Source: Laetiporus sulphureus 93-53
Taxonomy: Eukaryota > Basidiomycota > Agaricomycetes > Polyporales > Laetiporaceae
DNA length: 64,000 nucleotides
Direction: 5' to 3'
NCBI RefSeq assembly: GCF_001632365.1
Contig: NW_024468523.1
Span: 290,988 to 354,987 of the forward strand
The translations under genes and the position numbers were made by a program. The notes under the pieces were generated by a model. The model did not search any database. It had not been told where the DNA came from and was given only the letters and a program-made list of their open reading frames with translations. Positions 48,021 to 58,526 of the stretch are shown piece after piece (position 1 is the stretch's first letter; each line of letters starts with the position of its first letter).

Positions 48021-49652
48021 ATTGTATATGCCTTTGTTCCACTACAGTGTGCTGTGAAGGTGCATAACAAGTCTTGAAGAGCAGGGCTAACGTACCGGTA
48101 TTGCTTAGAGCGAGACAGGAGCGAGCTTAGAGGGTCCTTATGTAGTAAACGCGGGTGGGCAGGTTCATGGATAACTCCCTATGACGGCCCCGAGTGTGTG
48201 CCCTTTAAAGCTCGATGAGGAGAGCCGAACAGGATGATGTATAGAAACATGCCCGCATCAGTCTAGGCCAAGTAATTTATCAATCCTGCTAGAACGTCCC
48301 TTAGCGCTTCTTGCCATCAATCGATACGTTAACTTACATGCATCTCCCATCAGGCACAGCCGCTGGGTGTAGCCGTCGCATATTTTCCGGCCAGTTATGC
48401 AAAACATACCGACTGAAATATTTCCAGTGGCCGATTGTTTATGGGCGTTTGGCGCAGTGGTACGCGTACGCTTTGCAATGTCCATTGAATTGCGTAAGGT
48501 CGACGTTCAAACGTTCAGGCCCCTCAAGGTCCAGCTTTTTACTTGCTCAACATCCACGCAGCCTTTGGGAGACGAGGATCATTCGGCAGGCAGAGACTTG
48601 CCACGCGAGTTGACTCTGCCTGATTCCAATGACGCGCGCGGGGAATACAAACATGCGCAAATAAATATCTTCCTCAATTGAGCGCCTACAAGCAACACTT
48701 TGCAACTATAGTAAAATGAACCACTATGAATGGGAGAGAAGCTACGCCATTCATGCAGGCATGTCCGGCATGCTCGTCGTTTTGACCAAGCGAACGGCTA
48801 TGTCATATAAGGATAGATGGAGCAACAGGAGCTGGGGAACACACTTGCAATGCCATATGCACCGTGGCGGCGTGGCCCTTATCATAACTGATGCTGCTTC
48901 CATCTACGGCATCAGATCATGCTAGAATATTGCCTCATCGTTGGCGCGTACCCAGAGTAACTGGTAATGAATGGATGTCGAGGAAGCGAGACCTGCGTGG
49001 AAGAAATTACATGGCTCTAGACAATGGGCCTATCGCTACAGATACGATCAATACGGAACATCCTACACGTAACTATCAAGACATTGGTCATGGCTGTACA
49101 AACGATAGAACACGACGGTCCAAGACACGACTTTGCTCGGAAACGGCTCCGTGGTTATCTTGCTCTCAGATGGGAATCACCCGCGAGGTCCCCAGGGCCA
49201 GAAGACGGGAACAGTCCTAAGTGAAGCAAACGTCAGCGGTTTTGTCACTGGCAACCGGCGAAAAGAAGCAGCCGTCGATAACCCGCAGACAGCGAGGGAA
49301 TACGTGGAAGGAGGGGAAACGATTGCTATAAGGAGCGAAGAGAAGGCTGTGAAGACGCGCGAATAGACGTAATTGCGTGAGCGGTATAGATCGTCTATAA
49401 CTTCATTTCCGGGCCAAAGATAATCAGTGCGGAGAACCATTGGAGCTCAGCGCGCACTTAGCGTGTATCGAGAGGCCAATTTCTAGAGCAGAAAAGTGCA
49501 CGGCGAAGGAGTTGAGCAATTTCCGATACACGAATGGCATGCACAAGGGCGTGGCTTCATGAAGCTGTAAAATGCGTGACAGAACCCGAGGGGCGAGCAC
49601 GCAGCCGTGGCGCACTATGATATGTTTTCCAGCTCAATCTGACTATGTCGGG
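48021..49652. other. Intergenic, no gene seen
   Basis: About 1.6 kb without a recognisable gene. The first part is the promoter of the thioredoxin-fold gene; the end is the 3' flank of the DUF1295-like gene. Open frames near 49133-49366 look like chance. Confidence 0.45.
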
Positions 49653-51066
49653 CTAGCCATAGCGATACACGTCCCTCCGACGTAAGTTGTCCAGGGACAG
49701 AACGGACGATGAGCTGCGGAACCAGCCACCAATCCAAACGGATGTATATGCCAGAGATAGAGAGGGGACGTCAATGAGCAGAAACAACGCTGACCGTTTG
49801 TATTCCTGCCACTTCGGGTCGTTGCCGAACCTATCGTCGCCTGCTTTCTGTCGCAACAAGGACCGAGGTCAACGTTCCATGTCAGACAAACGACACAAGC
49901 GCTGGAGTCGCGTACCTCAAGTGGCGGCACTCCAGACACGTTGCGCAGAAGGAACCAGGTCATGAGCGGGCTCGCGCCGGCCAACAACCAGGACCCACGA
50001 GGAAAATACTGAGTGCGCAGAGAGTTGAGCGAGAGCAGCCAGATGCCGGTCCACAGGCCAACTTCTCCGACATAGCTGGCAAAGAGAAAAAAAGGAGTCA
50101 CACGAGGCGCCTGACGAGCTCGGCATACGTACTTCGGATGACGGCTTATTCCCCACAGGCCGCGTGTAATAAATCTCTCATCGTGTTGCTTTCTATCGCG
50201 AGCGTGTCGCCAGGAAGTCTTCTGGTGATCGGCGACTGAGGGACGTAATCAGAATGCACGTTGATCACAATCGAAGTGGAAGCATTAGCCGACAGAAGTG
50301 AAACGCACTTATCTCCAAGAGCCAGGAGCCGCCGAACAGAACGAGACTGGCATAGTCAAGTCTAGTAAGCGGCGGATGAGCAGCTGCCGGCAACGTATTG
50401 ACCTGAGGCCGCCCATAAAACATGAATTGGAATGCCGTACACTAACGTGAGCACTGGAAATGTGGGAAACGTACCATATACACTGGAAGGCCGACAAGAA
50501 GTATCCAAATGCCTTCCATGCGGTTGGATATCAGTGAACTGCCGTTGAACAAGTTTATCAAGGTTCTGACCTTGGCCTAGCCAAAATCCCGCAAACTGAG
50601 CCGGCTGGTTCTTAATATTGTCAAACCTGGAATCCCCTCCGGCATTAAGCGCCCTCTACCACGAGGGACACTGAATAATTGACATGCGCTGAAGGGCGTT
50701 TAAAAATGGAACGTACAGTCACCAAGAAGCTGCCCAAACGCGTGCTCCACGCGGCGAGGGCGGCAGTCAGCAAGAGCTGTCTCGGCGCGAAGCTTATGAT
50801 TGATGGGACGGCCGATAGCTTCCTGCCATTCAGATAGTTCGCCTTGACGTAGGGATAGTAAAGAGAGATGAACGCCGTCGAGAGAAAGCCGAGGGCACCA
50901 CCAAGGTCATAGAATTTGTCATTTCGTTGGGGCACAAAAACCGCAGCAAGTGCTGTGAGACCTGAAAGTAAGCAATGTTATATGTTCGGTCATCCGTCAT
51001 GTTCGTACCGGTTTGCAGGCCGAACGCGCTGACGGCGCTAGGGATAAGGCTGGAAAATAACGGCAT
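49653..51066 (-). CDS. DUF1295 / steroid 5-alpha-reductase-like membrane protein
   Basis: It starts MPLFSSLIPSAVSAFGLQT. Further exons give VPQRNDKFYDLGGALGFLST, YYPYVKANYLNGRKL, RQLLLTAALAAWSTRLGSFL, RALNAGGDSRFDNIKNQP, FAGFWLGQ and WILLVGLPVYM. The C-terminal catalytic-like region has HDERFITRGLWGISRHPNY, VGEVGLWTGIWLLS, LLRNVSGVPPLE and AGDDRFGNDPKWQEYKR. This is the DUF1295 pattern related to steroid reductases and isoprenylcysteine methyltransferases: GLWGISRHPNYVGE is the NADPH-site-like motif, and six or more membrane spans are expected. It is probably an endoplasmic reticulum or membrane oxidoreductase of unknown substrate. The last exon (ending RRDVYRYG) and one donor near 50720 are less certain. 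Confidence 0.82.
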
Positions 51067-52463
51067 ATGTTGAAGTTGCGGTCGAAATAAATGAAAAGAA
51101 TTATTGCGGCCGGATCTCTTTCAGCTCTATGAACAAACGTGCGGGGGATCGTCGCTATCGCCGAACGAGCTGTTGTCGCTGTGCTTTGACTGTGGGGGTC
51201 AAACAGCAACGTGCGTTCAAGCAAGTCCTACTACGACCCGGTCAGGTGACCATAACGCGTACCTGCATGACCGTGTGCGTGTGCGTGACTCTCTGGATGA
51301 CATCATCAGATTGTCCTCGCAACATGAAGCAGGCCATTGCACTTAAGGCAGAGCCTGAGTATAAGGAAAGTACTGTCTTCCCGTACGAAAGCTGATTTAT
51401 GAGCCTAGGCAGAGCCCGTCATGCTTCCTCAACCGTTCTACACGATAGCAACATTCCTCTTTGCAAAGAAACAGGTTGCGAGCTGGAACTCGCTGATAGC
51501 GCGAGCATTTCGCACAATGTCTATCAACAACGTGAAGTCGAACGCGCATCCCGACGCACCCGTGCACAAGGGCGAACATTCCAATAACCCACACCCACCG
51601 CCAAAATATCACCTCCGAGCACAATGACCCAGCAGCCAAGAAGCCCATCCTCGACCTAAGCGAGCCGCCCATCTGAGCCAGAACGGCGGCACGTACGAGA
51701 AGGAGTGCATGCACAAGCCGCCTTATGGGTGAACCAGTAAAGGAAACCTGTTCGAGCCGAAATACACGTCGTAAGTATCCGAGGCGCTGGCGCGATCAAG
51801 GATCTCACATCAGCGGGAACGGGAAGGCGATGTTTATGCGGGAACGTCGCTTCGAGTTCCACGGCGACCTGCCAAAGGTTTGTGTCAGCCGAGAGCATTC
51901 TGGTGCATCTCAGGTCACCTCAACTGAGCTCGTTAGACTTCTGTGCGCACGATCAGGGATCAGGACGATAACCTGTACTTCTTCTGGAAGGAGGACTTTA
52001 TAGGAGCACATACTTTCCCATGCAAGATGTTTCACAATGTCCGGCGCTCTCCGCTTTTCGTATACCGAAGTGGGCTAGGGGGTGAAAGTGAGCTTCTGCA
52101 GGGACTCATCGTGGACCGGGGTATGCACACCTGCACCACATTTGGAGCACAAATCCGCTGAGGTTCATCTAGAATCTTGCCAAAGTATAAGGGTGAGACA
52201 CGACGAAGTTTGGTGCGATTCGCCGACTACAGGGAAACCCGATGCGGATTCGTGAGCTTTTCGTCCTCATAAAGTGGGGAATCATTATTTGAGTAAGTTT
52301 CATGGAAGCGGGCTCCGGTTGGACAGTGATTGGGATGACAGGCAACGTGTATGCGGACGGGTGACTTCAACCGGACTCTTGATGTAGCATATGTGTAGCC
52401 AGATAAAAGCAGAGTGCATCGAGACCATCATATTCAAAATATAATATGATTGAGTTGGCTCCC
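51067..52463. other. Intergenic with a coding-like minus-strand stretch
   Basis: No gene that I can name. On the minus strand around 51400-51900 an open frame gives a hydrophobic run (MGFLAAGSLCSEVIF then VWVIGMFALVHGCVG) preceded by a possible exon with PHKHRLPVPAD. It may be a remnant of a membrane protein gene, but it has no start or family motif that I trust. Confidence 0.3.
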
Positions 52464-53554
52464 TGCAGTATGAGGGGCCCCTTTGGACAAAAAAAAAAAA
52501 GAATCTTTCGGAAGCGAAAAAGCAAAACGAAAAATGAGTATCGAAACGCGAGCGCTTACGTAGGCGCTGGTCCCGCTTTAGGCAACTGATGACACTAAAA
52601 TGCGATTAAATAAGCTTTCGGGGACTTCGGAGCTCTCCGGTCATCTTCCGTGTCTTACAAGCAATGTATGATCTATACATGGACAAAGCCAATCCATGGA
52701 CTGTTGGAAAGCATGTGTGTTGGCATTTGGGCACGGAGCGCGGATGCGAGAGGCACTGGTGCGACCTGCGCCACCGGCGTGGGAAAGTAGTAGCGCGCGT
52801 GTATATAATAGGGCACAGCTACTATGGGACGGGCCATCGGTTTGGCCCCGTGGAGCCATCTTCTAGAGAGCGGGCGACTCCCAAATTCCTGGCCGCGCAG
52901 TGGGCTGGCCGGGAAAGTCAACAATGTGGTCCAAAGTGGGAAGATGAAGGCACATATACCATGGGGCCATGAAGACCATACATGCACACCTGAATATTGT
53001 GTTTCCTTACAGATATAGACACTTGAGTGCATGTCCATTGTCCACAGTCTTGTGTGCCCTCCTCTATCACCCTCAGCTACTGCAGTGTAGATATGATTGA
53101 CAATTTGGTTCCATTGCCATCGAAGAACATCCATGTGGCATTTGAGTTACTTGGCAATGCTGTGGCCACCTGTTTTCATACTCAATATGGATGAGATACA
53201 GTGAACATTAATTGCTTTAGCAGAACTTGATTGTATGAGATTCAGTGCAATTGGTGTGCACTGTGCTCCATGGTCACTATCATATTGATTTCCCTGAAAT
53301 ATCTCCCAATTGTATCAAATTCTCAAGACCAGTAACGTGCTCTTGAGTTCCTTGGAGTATCTACCAGTGGATCGCGAGCGAGTCCAAAGTTCCCGAAAAG
53401 GACATTTTAGCGCTATCAATTGCCTAAAGCAGGCATAGCGCCCGACTAGGCGCTCACGTTTCGAAACTCACTTTTTGTTTTGCTTTTCGCTTCGCCTTTC
53501 ACTTCCCGAAAGTTGCTTTTTTATTTTTGTCCAAAGGGGCCCCTCATACTGCAG
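52464..53554. mobile_element. Terminal-inverted-repeat element, about 1.09 kb
   Basis: Both ends read CTGCAGTATGAGGGGCCCC inward (left from 52464; right, reverse-complemented, to 53554). The arms stay similar for about 165 bases (52464-52630 and 53390-53554), through an A-tract, GAAACG and CTTTAGGCAA blocks. The flanking CTGCAG is itself palindromic, and TA could also be the target duplication, so the exact ends are ambiguous. The interior (about 760 bases) has open frames up to 153 codons on the minus strand but no recognisable transposase, so the element is probably non-autonomous. Confidence 0.8.
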
Positions 53555-54066
53555 AGATGAATTGTGCATAATCATGAATCACACCGTACACGATGAGGGC
53601 AGACAAAGCATAGTGGCAGCCTGAGAATATCGTTATATTTAGTCAAGACTCAACGCGCTGCACCGCGACACGACTTGTCACACACACATGATTCACGTCA
53701 CAGCCCTTCCGGATTAGGGGCCGGGCGACGTGGCGGGTCCGATCATTCTCCGGCATCCTCCGCTCGTTATCTTGGACCGCGCACTAGACAATCATCCTTA
53801 TCTGATAACATTCTACTCCCATGTTGCCAATACGACAAACTCGCGCAGCCCAGCAGTGTATTGCCACGACGCCTTATTTACATCAATAATGCACCTCCAA
53901 GCATCGAATCCTGCACGGCCAGCGACTCTCAAAACTCGGCCACCGTTGGATGCGTGCAACTGGTTTAACAGCCAACATCAGTGTCACGATGGTCGTGCGA
54001 CGTGGAGATGAGTTGAATGCATACCTCTTGGAAGAGTTGCGGCATGAACGACAGCTCGGAGCAGGA

Positions 54067-54224
54067 TCACTTGCTCTTTGGGGGCTCAGCGCAGCCGCAG
54101 GTGGGCCACGAGCAGGTGCCGCCGTTAGCCTCGACGTTAGCGCACTTGACGGTATCCTGGGATTCGCGATGCATCAACCTCTATCCAGACATCCCTTCTA
54201 GATCGTCATGGTACTCACAGACAT
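54067..54224 (-). CDS. 31-residue four-cysteine peptide, copy 1
   Basis: Exon 1 (54224-54219) encodes only Met-Ser. After an intron with GTGAGT donor and CCCAG acceptor, exon 2 (54156-54067) encodes 29 residues beginning DTVKCANVEANGG and ending CAEPPKSK. The four cysteines are at 7, 17, 22 and 24 (C-x9-C-x4-C-x-C), and a single Trp is at 19. The peptide is identical in amino acids to copy 3, with silent nucleotide differences, which argues for selection. It has no signal peptide, so it is probably cytosolic. The Cys content and size suggest a metal-binding (metallothionein-like) role, but the spacing is not that of a classic metallothionein and this is inference. A TTAAAAGG TATA-like box lies about 75 bases upstream. 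Confidence 0.75.
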
Positions 54225-54290
54225 GATGGTTGTTATTGAGTAGGATGGTACGAGTGGTAGTTGTGGACTGAGGCGTCCTGGCAAGCGGCA

Positions 54291-54305
54291 CGGCTCCTTT
54301 TAAGG
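54291..54305 (-). promoter_or_regulatory. TATA-like box of Cys-rich peptide copy 1
   Basis: On the minus strand this reads CCTTAAAAGGAGCCG, about 70-80 bases before the ATG. The AAAGGAGCC part is shared with the TATA region of copy 3, suggesting common regulation. Confidence 0.5.
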
Positions 54306-55397
54306 CGAGCAATCTTCTGGGTGCCTGGTCTCGTGGGTCATCGCTCGAGTAATTACTGCAGCTCCATTGGCCATCTGCTACGCCAATGAACGCAAGACGG
54401 TATGTCAAAACCCACTATCTCTTCCCGCTCCACTGATGGAGCCATATATCAGCATGCCTTCAGCTCTGGGGTGCCACGTTGACAGACCTGCCGGGCCAGA
54501 CATGTGGAATTCGGCTCCAATTCAATGCGGCTCCCTTCTTTATAATAGCGAACACGTCGTTGGTTTTCGCGCTACGTTGAGCGTCAACGTGCGGCCATAG
54601 AATGTCCTCGAATTTGATGGGCACTGAGTTAATAGGATTCCTAGTCTCTCAACAGCCGCTATGTGTTCCAGTCCATGGCGTCGGAAAAGAACTTGGCTGA
54701 CGGAAGCGGGGCACAACACGCCCATTGAGGCGCAAGGACATCAACTTCTAATCATCCGAGACGAGGCCAGAACCAGGAGCAGGAAAAATTGGTCATGCGA
54801 TCTCCTTCAACAGCCGCGACAGAAGGCAGCTACCGCGCAACGATCCATAACAGCGAGAGACGGAAGATTCACCACACCAAGTCATCAGCACAGCTTGCTC
54901 GGCTCCCTAACAACATCACTGGGAGGCACTCGCCGATTATCTGCGCGTGAAGCCGAAGCACCAATCCAGCTGGAGCCATTGTCAATGAGTCCGACCGTGC
55001 CAATAGATGCGAGGCTATTACTAAGATTTGCGAGGCAAGGCATTCCATTGTTGGCCGACTGTGGGGAGGAAGCACGGCACACAGTCCTTCGTTGCGTCGT
55101 CATAGAAGACGTACCGGCCTCGCCAACTATTTCCCCGACGGATGGACTTCTATCTCATTGTGCCTTCATTTCTCCTGCCGGATTCAGCTCATGGCAATCC
55201 AATGATCCCGATGATGACATACCGCTCAATTTCTAGTCGACCGATCATGTATCGATGAGTTCTGTATCACGATCAGTTTGGACACAAGCTTGGGTATTTT
55301 GCGCTACCACGGTGTTCCGCACGTAAGGGCCGGACGAAGGATAGTACATTTCTCGTCCACGAATACCACTGGTAGCTACTGAACTTACCGCATCGCA
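54306..55397. other. Between peptide copies 1 and 2; one doubtful open frame
   Basis: An open frame at about 54661-55236 on the plus strand (191 codons) is long for chance but shows no domain, signal peptide or homologous neighbour. I note it without calling a gene. The rest is featureless. Confidence 0.3.
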
Positions 55398-55554
55398 ATG
55401 TCTGTGAGTACTAGCTTTCCTACGTTCGCTGTATGCCGATCAGTGCTGAATTGACATATATTAGGACACCGTCAAGTGTGCGAATGTTGAGGCCAGCGGC
55501 AGCACTTGCTCCTGACGGACATGCGGCTGTGCCGAGCCCCCGAGGAGTAAGTAG
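55398..55554 (+). pseudogene. Four-cysteine peptide, copy 2, nonsense-mutated
   Basis: Same gene plan: ATGTCT at 55398-55403, GTGAGT donor, TTAG acceptor, then exon 2 from 55465. The frame reads DTVKCANVEASGSTCS and then meets TGA at 55513-55515, where the intact copies have the Trp codon TGG. Beyond the stop the remaining frame still encodes TCGCAEPPRSK with a final TAG. The truncated peptide would lose the last two cysteines. A Pro-to-Arg change follows the stop. No TATAAA is visible upstream, unlike copies 1 and 3. Confidence 0.8.
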
Positions 55555-56642
55555 GCTGCTCGGACGGTCACGACCTGCAAAGTAAAGTCTGTTTCAGTCA
55601 TGTTTATACATGCCCAATGCCGCGATTGTGCTGCACAGCTTTGCAACATTCGCGCATTTGAAAGCGGTTGATCAAAATAGCTGTGTGCTCATCTCGTCCG
55701 CAGGGATGTAGAGTCTTGAAGGAACCCGAACACGTTTGACGGCTTCTTGCTAATGTACTCCACTGTGATGACCGCACAGATGGAATTTTCGTATTTCTGC
55801 CTCACTTCAACGGAACAGGAAGCTCTCGATTCCTGAAACCTGAGAGCGATTAAAGGAAGAAAAATTATGCATGTAGTGTCCGGCGAAGTCACGTACGACC
55901 CTTTCTTTCAAGTTGCTTCTGAGCCATACAAGAACCACGCCTTTCGGCGGTGAAGTTCCGGCTTTACAGGATGCCTATCACCCGATTGAGTCTCGAAGCG
56001 CATTCATATACAGCATTGCTGTCCGAATCAGGCAGAACTGATCCGTCATGGGATCCGTTGCCGCGGCGCCGGTGACCACAGCTCAGCCCCAATCGATCGT
56101 GCTTGGCCATTCTACTGCCATCCGCAACAAAAGAACATCAAGAAGAAATCCCACAGAGGCGATGTACACATACCTGTAATATCGGTATGCAGAGAGAACG
56201 ATGTTCGGCAGGACCACAATTCCAGATAGAAATGAATTGACCTGTTGTATAAGCCGTGAAGCTAATGCCCACGTTCTAAGGGGAAAGCTGTGTTTGGTCC
56301 TCCAAAGCTTCCGGAGAGCTGGAAGCAGTGGCATTCACCAGAAGCTCACAGTCAAGCGGAGGAACGAGACAATACGCAACAGGCTGCGGAGCGTGTTTCC
56401 TAGAGTGATCCGATAACGGAAGTATGACATACCTTCGCATTCTGATTGGGGTTCCACACCCCAGTAGGAATGCTCAGATTACCGTTCGGAGCGAGAAGCA
56501 GAGCCGAGAAGCTAGAGAAACGGGCCGGGCCTAGGATGGACCTCGGGGTATAAAGGAGCCCAGTTTGCGACGGGGAACCTCAGCTCCGAACCACCAACCA
56601 CAATCGCCTACTCACCTCCACCACCGCCCTCACTAAATCATC
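55555..56642. other. Between peptide copies 2 and 3
   Basis: No gene recognised. The last 100 bases carry the promoter of copy 3. Confidence 0.45.
56549..56554 (+). promoter_or_regulatory. TATA box of Cys-rich peptide copy 3
   Basis: TATAAA, 94 bases before the ATG at 56643, followed by GGAGCC as at copy 1. The transcribed leader is C-rich just before the ATG. Confidence 0.7.
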
Positions 56643-56790
56643 ATGTCTGTGAGTAGGCTCGGTTTACACCGTGAATGCAGCTGCTGACGAGTGCACGCAG
56701 GACACTGTCAAGTGCGCGAACGTCGAGGCTAACGGCGGCACCTGCTCCTGGCCCACCTGCGGCTGCGCTGAGCCCCCGAAGAGCAAGTAA
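56643..56790 (+). CDS. 31-residue four-cysteine peptide, copy 3
   Basis: Exon 1 (56643-56648) encodes Met-Ser. The intron starts GTGAGT and ends CGCAG at 56700, and exon 2 (56701-56790) encodes 29 residues ending EPPKSK. The amino-acid sequence equals that of copy 1. The cysteine layout is C-x9-C-x4-C-x-C with the motif TCSWPTCGC in the middle. A TATA box, clean splice sites and the identical paralog on the other strand make this a real though very small gene. A metal-binding or redox role is plausible but unproven. The gene is too short for usual gene finders. Confidence 0.8.
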
Positions 56791-57614
56791 TTGCACTACT
56801 GTTCGTGCAGTTCTGTTGCTTCAATAGCAATCATCGATGCTAACAATCTCTCCACATGTGCAGTGCACATCTTCGGACGACGGATGGCGGTGCTGAGGCG
56901 TCGTCGATTGGGTCATGCTTGGATGCATTGCGGTCATGATATTCGTCTTTGCTATCGATACGTTCGTGGAAGAATCTATGCATTGTACAGTTTGAGACTC
57001 AGTACAGAGCCTGAACATAGCTTGAGTGTAAACACTGACCGCAGAGCCTGAGTGAGGAACTTGAACCAGGTCTGATATCAGTCCGATCGTTGGTGTGTCT
57101 GTCGTATTTTTCAACAACCCATAAAGGACATCAAGCGCAGTCAAAAGCATCAAGCCTGCTCGAATACAGGCGCTCGGCGCTTGGAAGTAAACACGATCAC
57201 ATGATCGCGTTTGGTCCAACACCGATCGTTGTTGGATCATACGCTTGCTCCTTGCCAGGACTCTTGCTCCTTGCCAGGAACTGAAGTACTGACGCGGACG
57301 TCCTGTCGATCGCTTCAGTCCGTGCATGCAATCTCGTCTCGATTCTATTTTTTTTCACTGCATTACTCTTACGGGTATTGCAGTTCTGAGATGGAAGATG
57401 CAACCACACAGCATGGGAATCGAGATCAGCCCAAGTTCAGTTGAACCTTGGTGAAACTTCGCCTCAGCAGTCGTCGACGACTGCCATACCCTAATTTTGA
57501 ACCATCTCTTCCTGACTCTTTGCTGGCGTTCTCGTTTTCCGCATTCGAGTCTTCCTGATTCTCACATCCTTGTCGCGCTGGTGCATATCCCCCTCGTCCT
57601 TGCTATCGCTGTGC
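56791..57614. other. Intergenic, no gene seen
   Basis: A minus-strand frame at 56821-57327 (168 codons) has no motif and I do not call it. A 13-base repeat, CTTGCTCCTTGCC-like, occurs twice at about 57243-57270. Confidence 0.4.
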
Positions 57615-58300
57615 CTCACATCCCCGGATACATACCGCCTGGATCATCTCATGGGCACCGTCTCACGAAGGTCCGAAGTAGGATAGGCGCCAAGTGGCGA
57701 AGCATAAGCGGAGCGTCCTTCGACCCTGGGAGACTGCGCGATGGATGCGCAGGATTAGAGGTGTACGCGAGGAACTGCGTCATGCCAATGCTGCAAAAGC
57801 CGTTCTGTGCACGATTTCTGCTGTAGTAAGCTTTCTAATTCCAAGTGATATATAGCAATTCCTCATCTTGCGCATGAAGGACACTGTTCGCTCCATGCCC
57901 TCCATTCACGTTCTTTGGACACAGCCCCGCAGCTTGGTGAGGCGTAAGCCAACTAATGGCCATGTTCTGTTCCTAAATTGACTCAAACATAGGAGCTTCT
58001 GCAGAATCCATGAACCGGTCCCTGCTCTCTACACCGTGAGAATTTATGGAAAAGACCGCATATAGGCATCATCTCACCTTTTCATCTTGAAAGATGACGA
58101 AGAAGTGATACCAATCTTCAAGAGGTTCCCGACCCTAGCGCTCTGTCCCCTTGAGCTTGTCGTCGTCGACGAGCCACGGCCTCGCTTCACCATATTTGTC
58201 AAAGAGCGTCTGGGAAACTGCGGCAAGCTCGTCATCTTCGTCGAGGACCTCCAGAAAGCGGCCGTTCTCACTAAAGCATGACGAGTAGCGCGGAATAAGT
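57615..58300 (-). pseudogene. GNAT acetyltransferase fragment, decayed copy
   Basis: Minus-strand exons resemble the N-terminal half of the neighbouring acetyltransferase-ankyrin gene. They show EDDELAAVSQTLFDKYGEAR and WLVDDDKLKG, then RAGTGSWILQKLL (acetyl-CoA motif) and NGFCSIGMTQFLAY then SKDAPLMLRH. An in-frame TAG (58135-58137) replaces the Trp codon of the WGRE motif, and the exon after the acetyl-CoA motif is scrambled. No start codon or ankyrin part is present. It is a partial duplicate that has lost coding capacity. Confidence 0.75.
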
Positions 58301-58526
58301 GAGTACGTATGGCTCCATGATTATACTGCCGAAACTGAATAGGTGAGCTAACGGATGTTTGCTCTGGGTTCGTCACAGTACTTACACTTTCTGGCAAACA
58401 TTGCATAACAAGCCAGCTATCAATGCGTCAAGAGTGTTATGATGTCTATTACACTGCAGTATTATTCTGGTCTTCGGCTTCATCAATCATCAATCGCTTA
58501 ATCGTTCAGCCTTCGTACAAATCAAC

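Noticed and set aside
54661..55236. 191-codon plus-strand frame between Cys-peptide copies 1 and 2
   Set aside because: Length is suggestive, but there is no recognisable domain or conserved context. Left uncalled pending homology or RNA evidence.
56821..57327. 168-codon minus-strand frame downstream of Cys-peptide copy 3
   Set aside because: No motif or splice pattern. It overlaps the likely 3' region of the peptide gene on the other strand.
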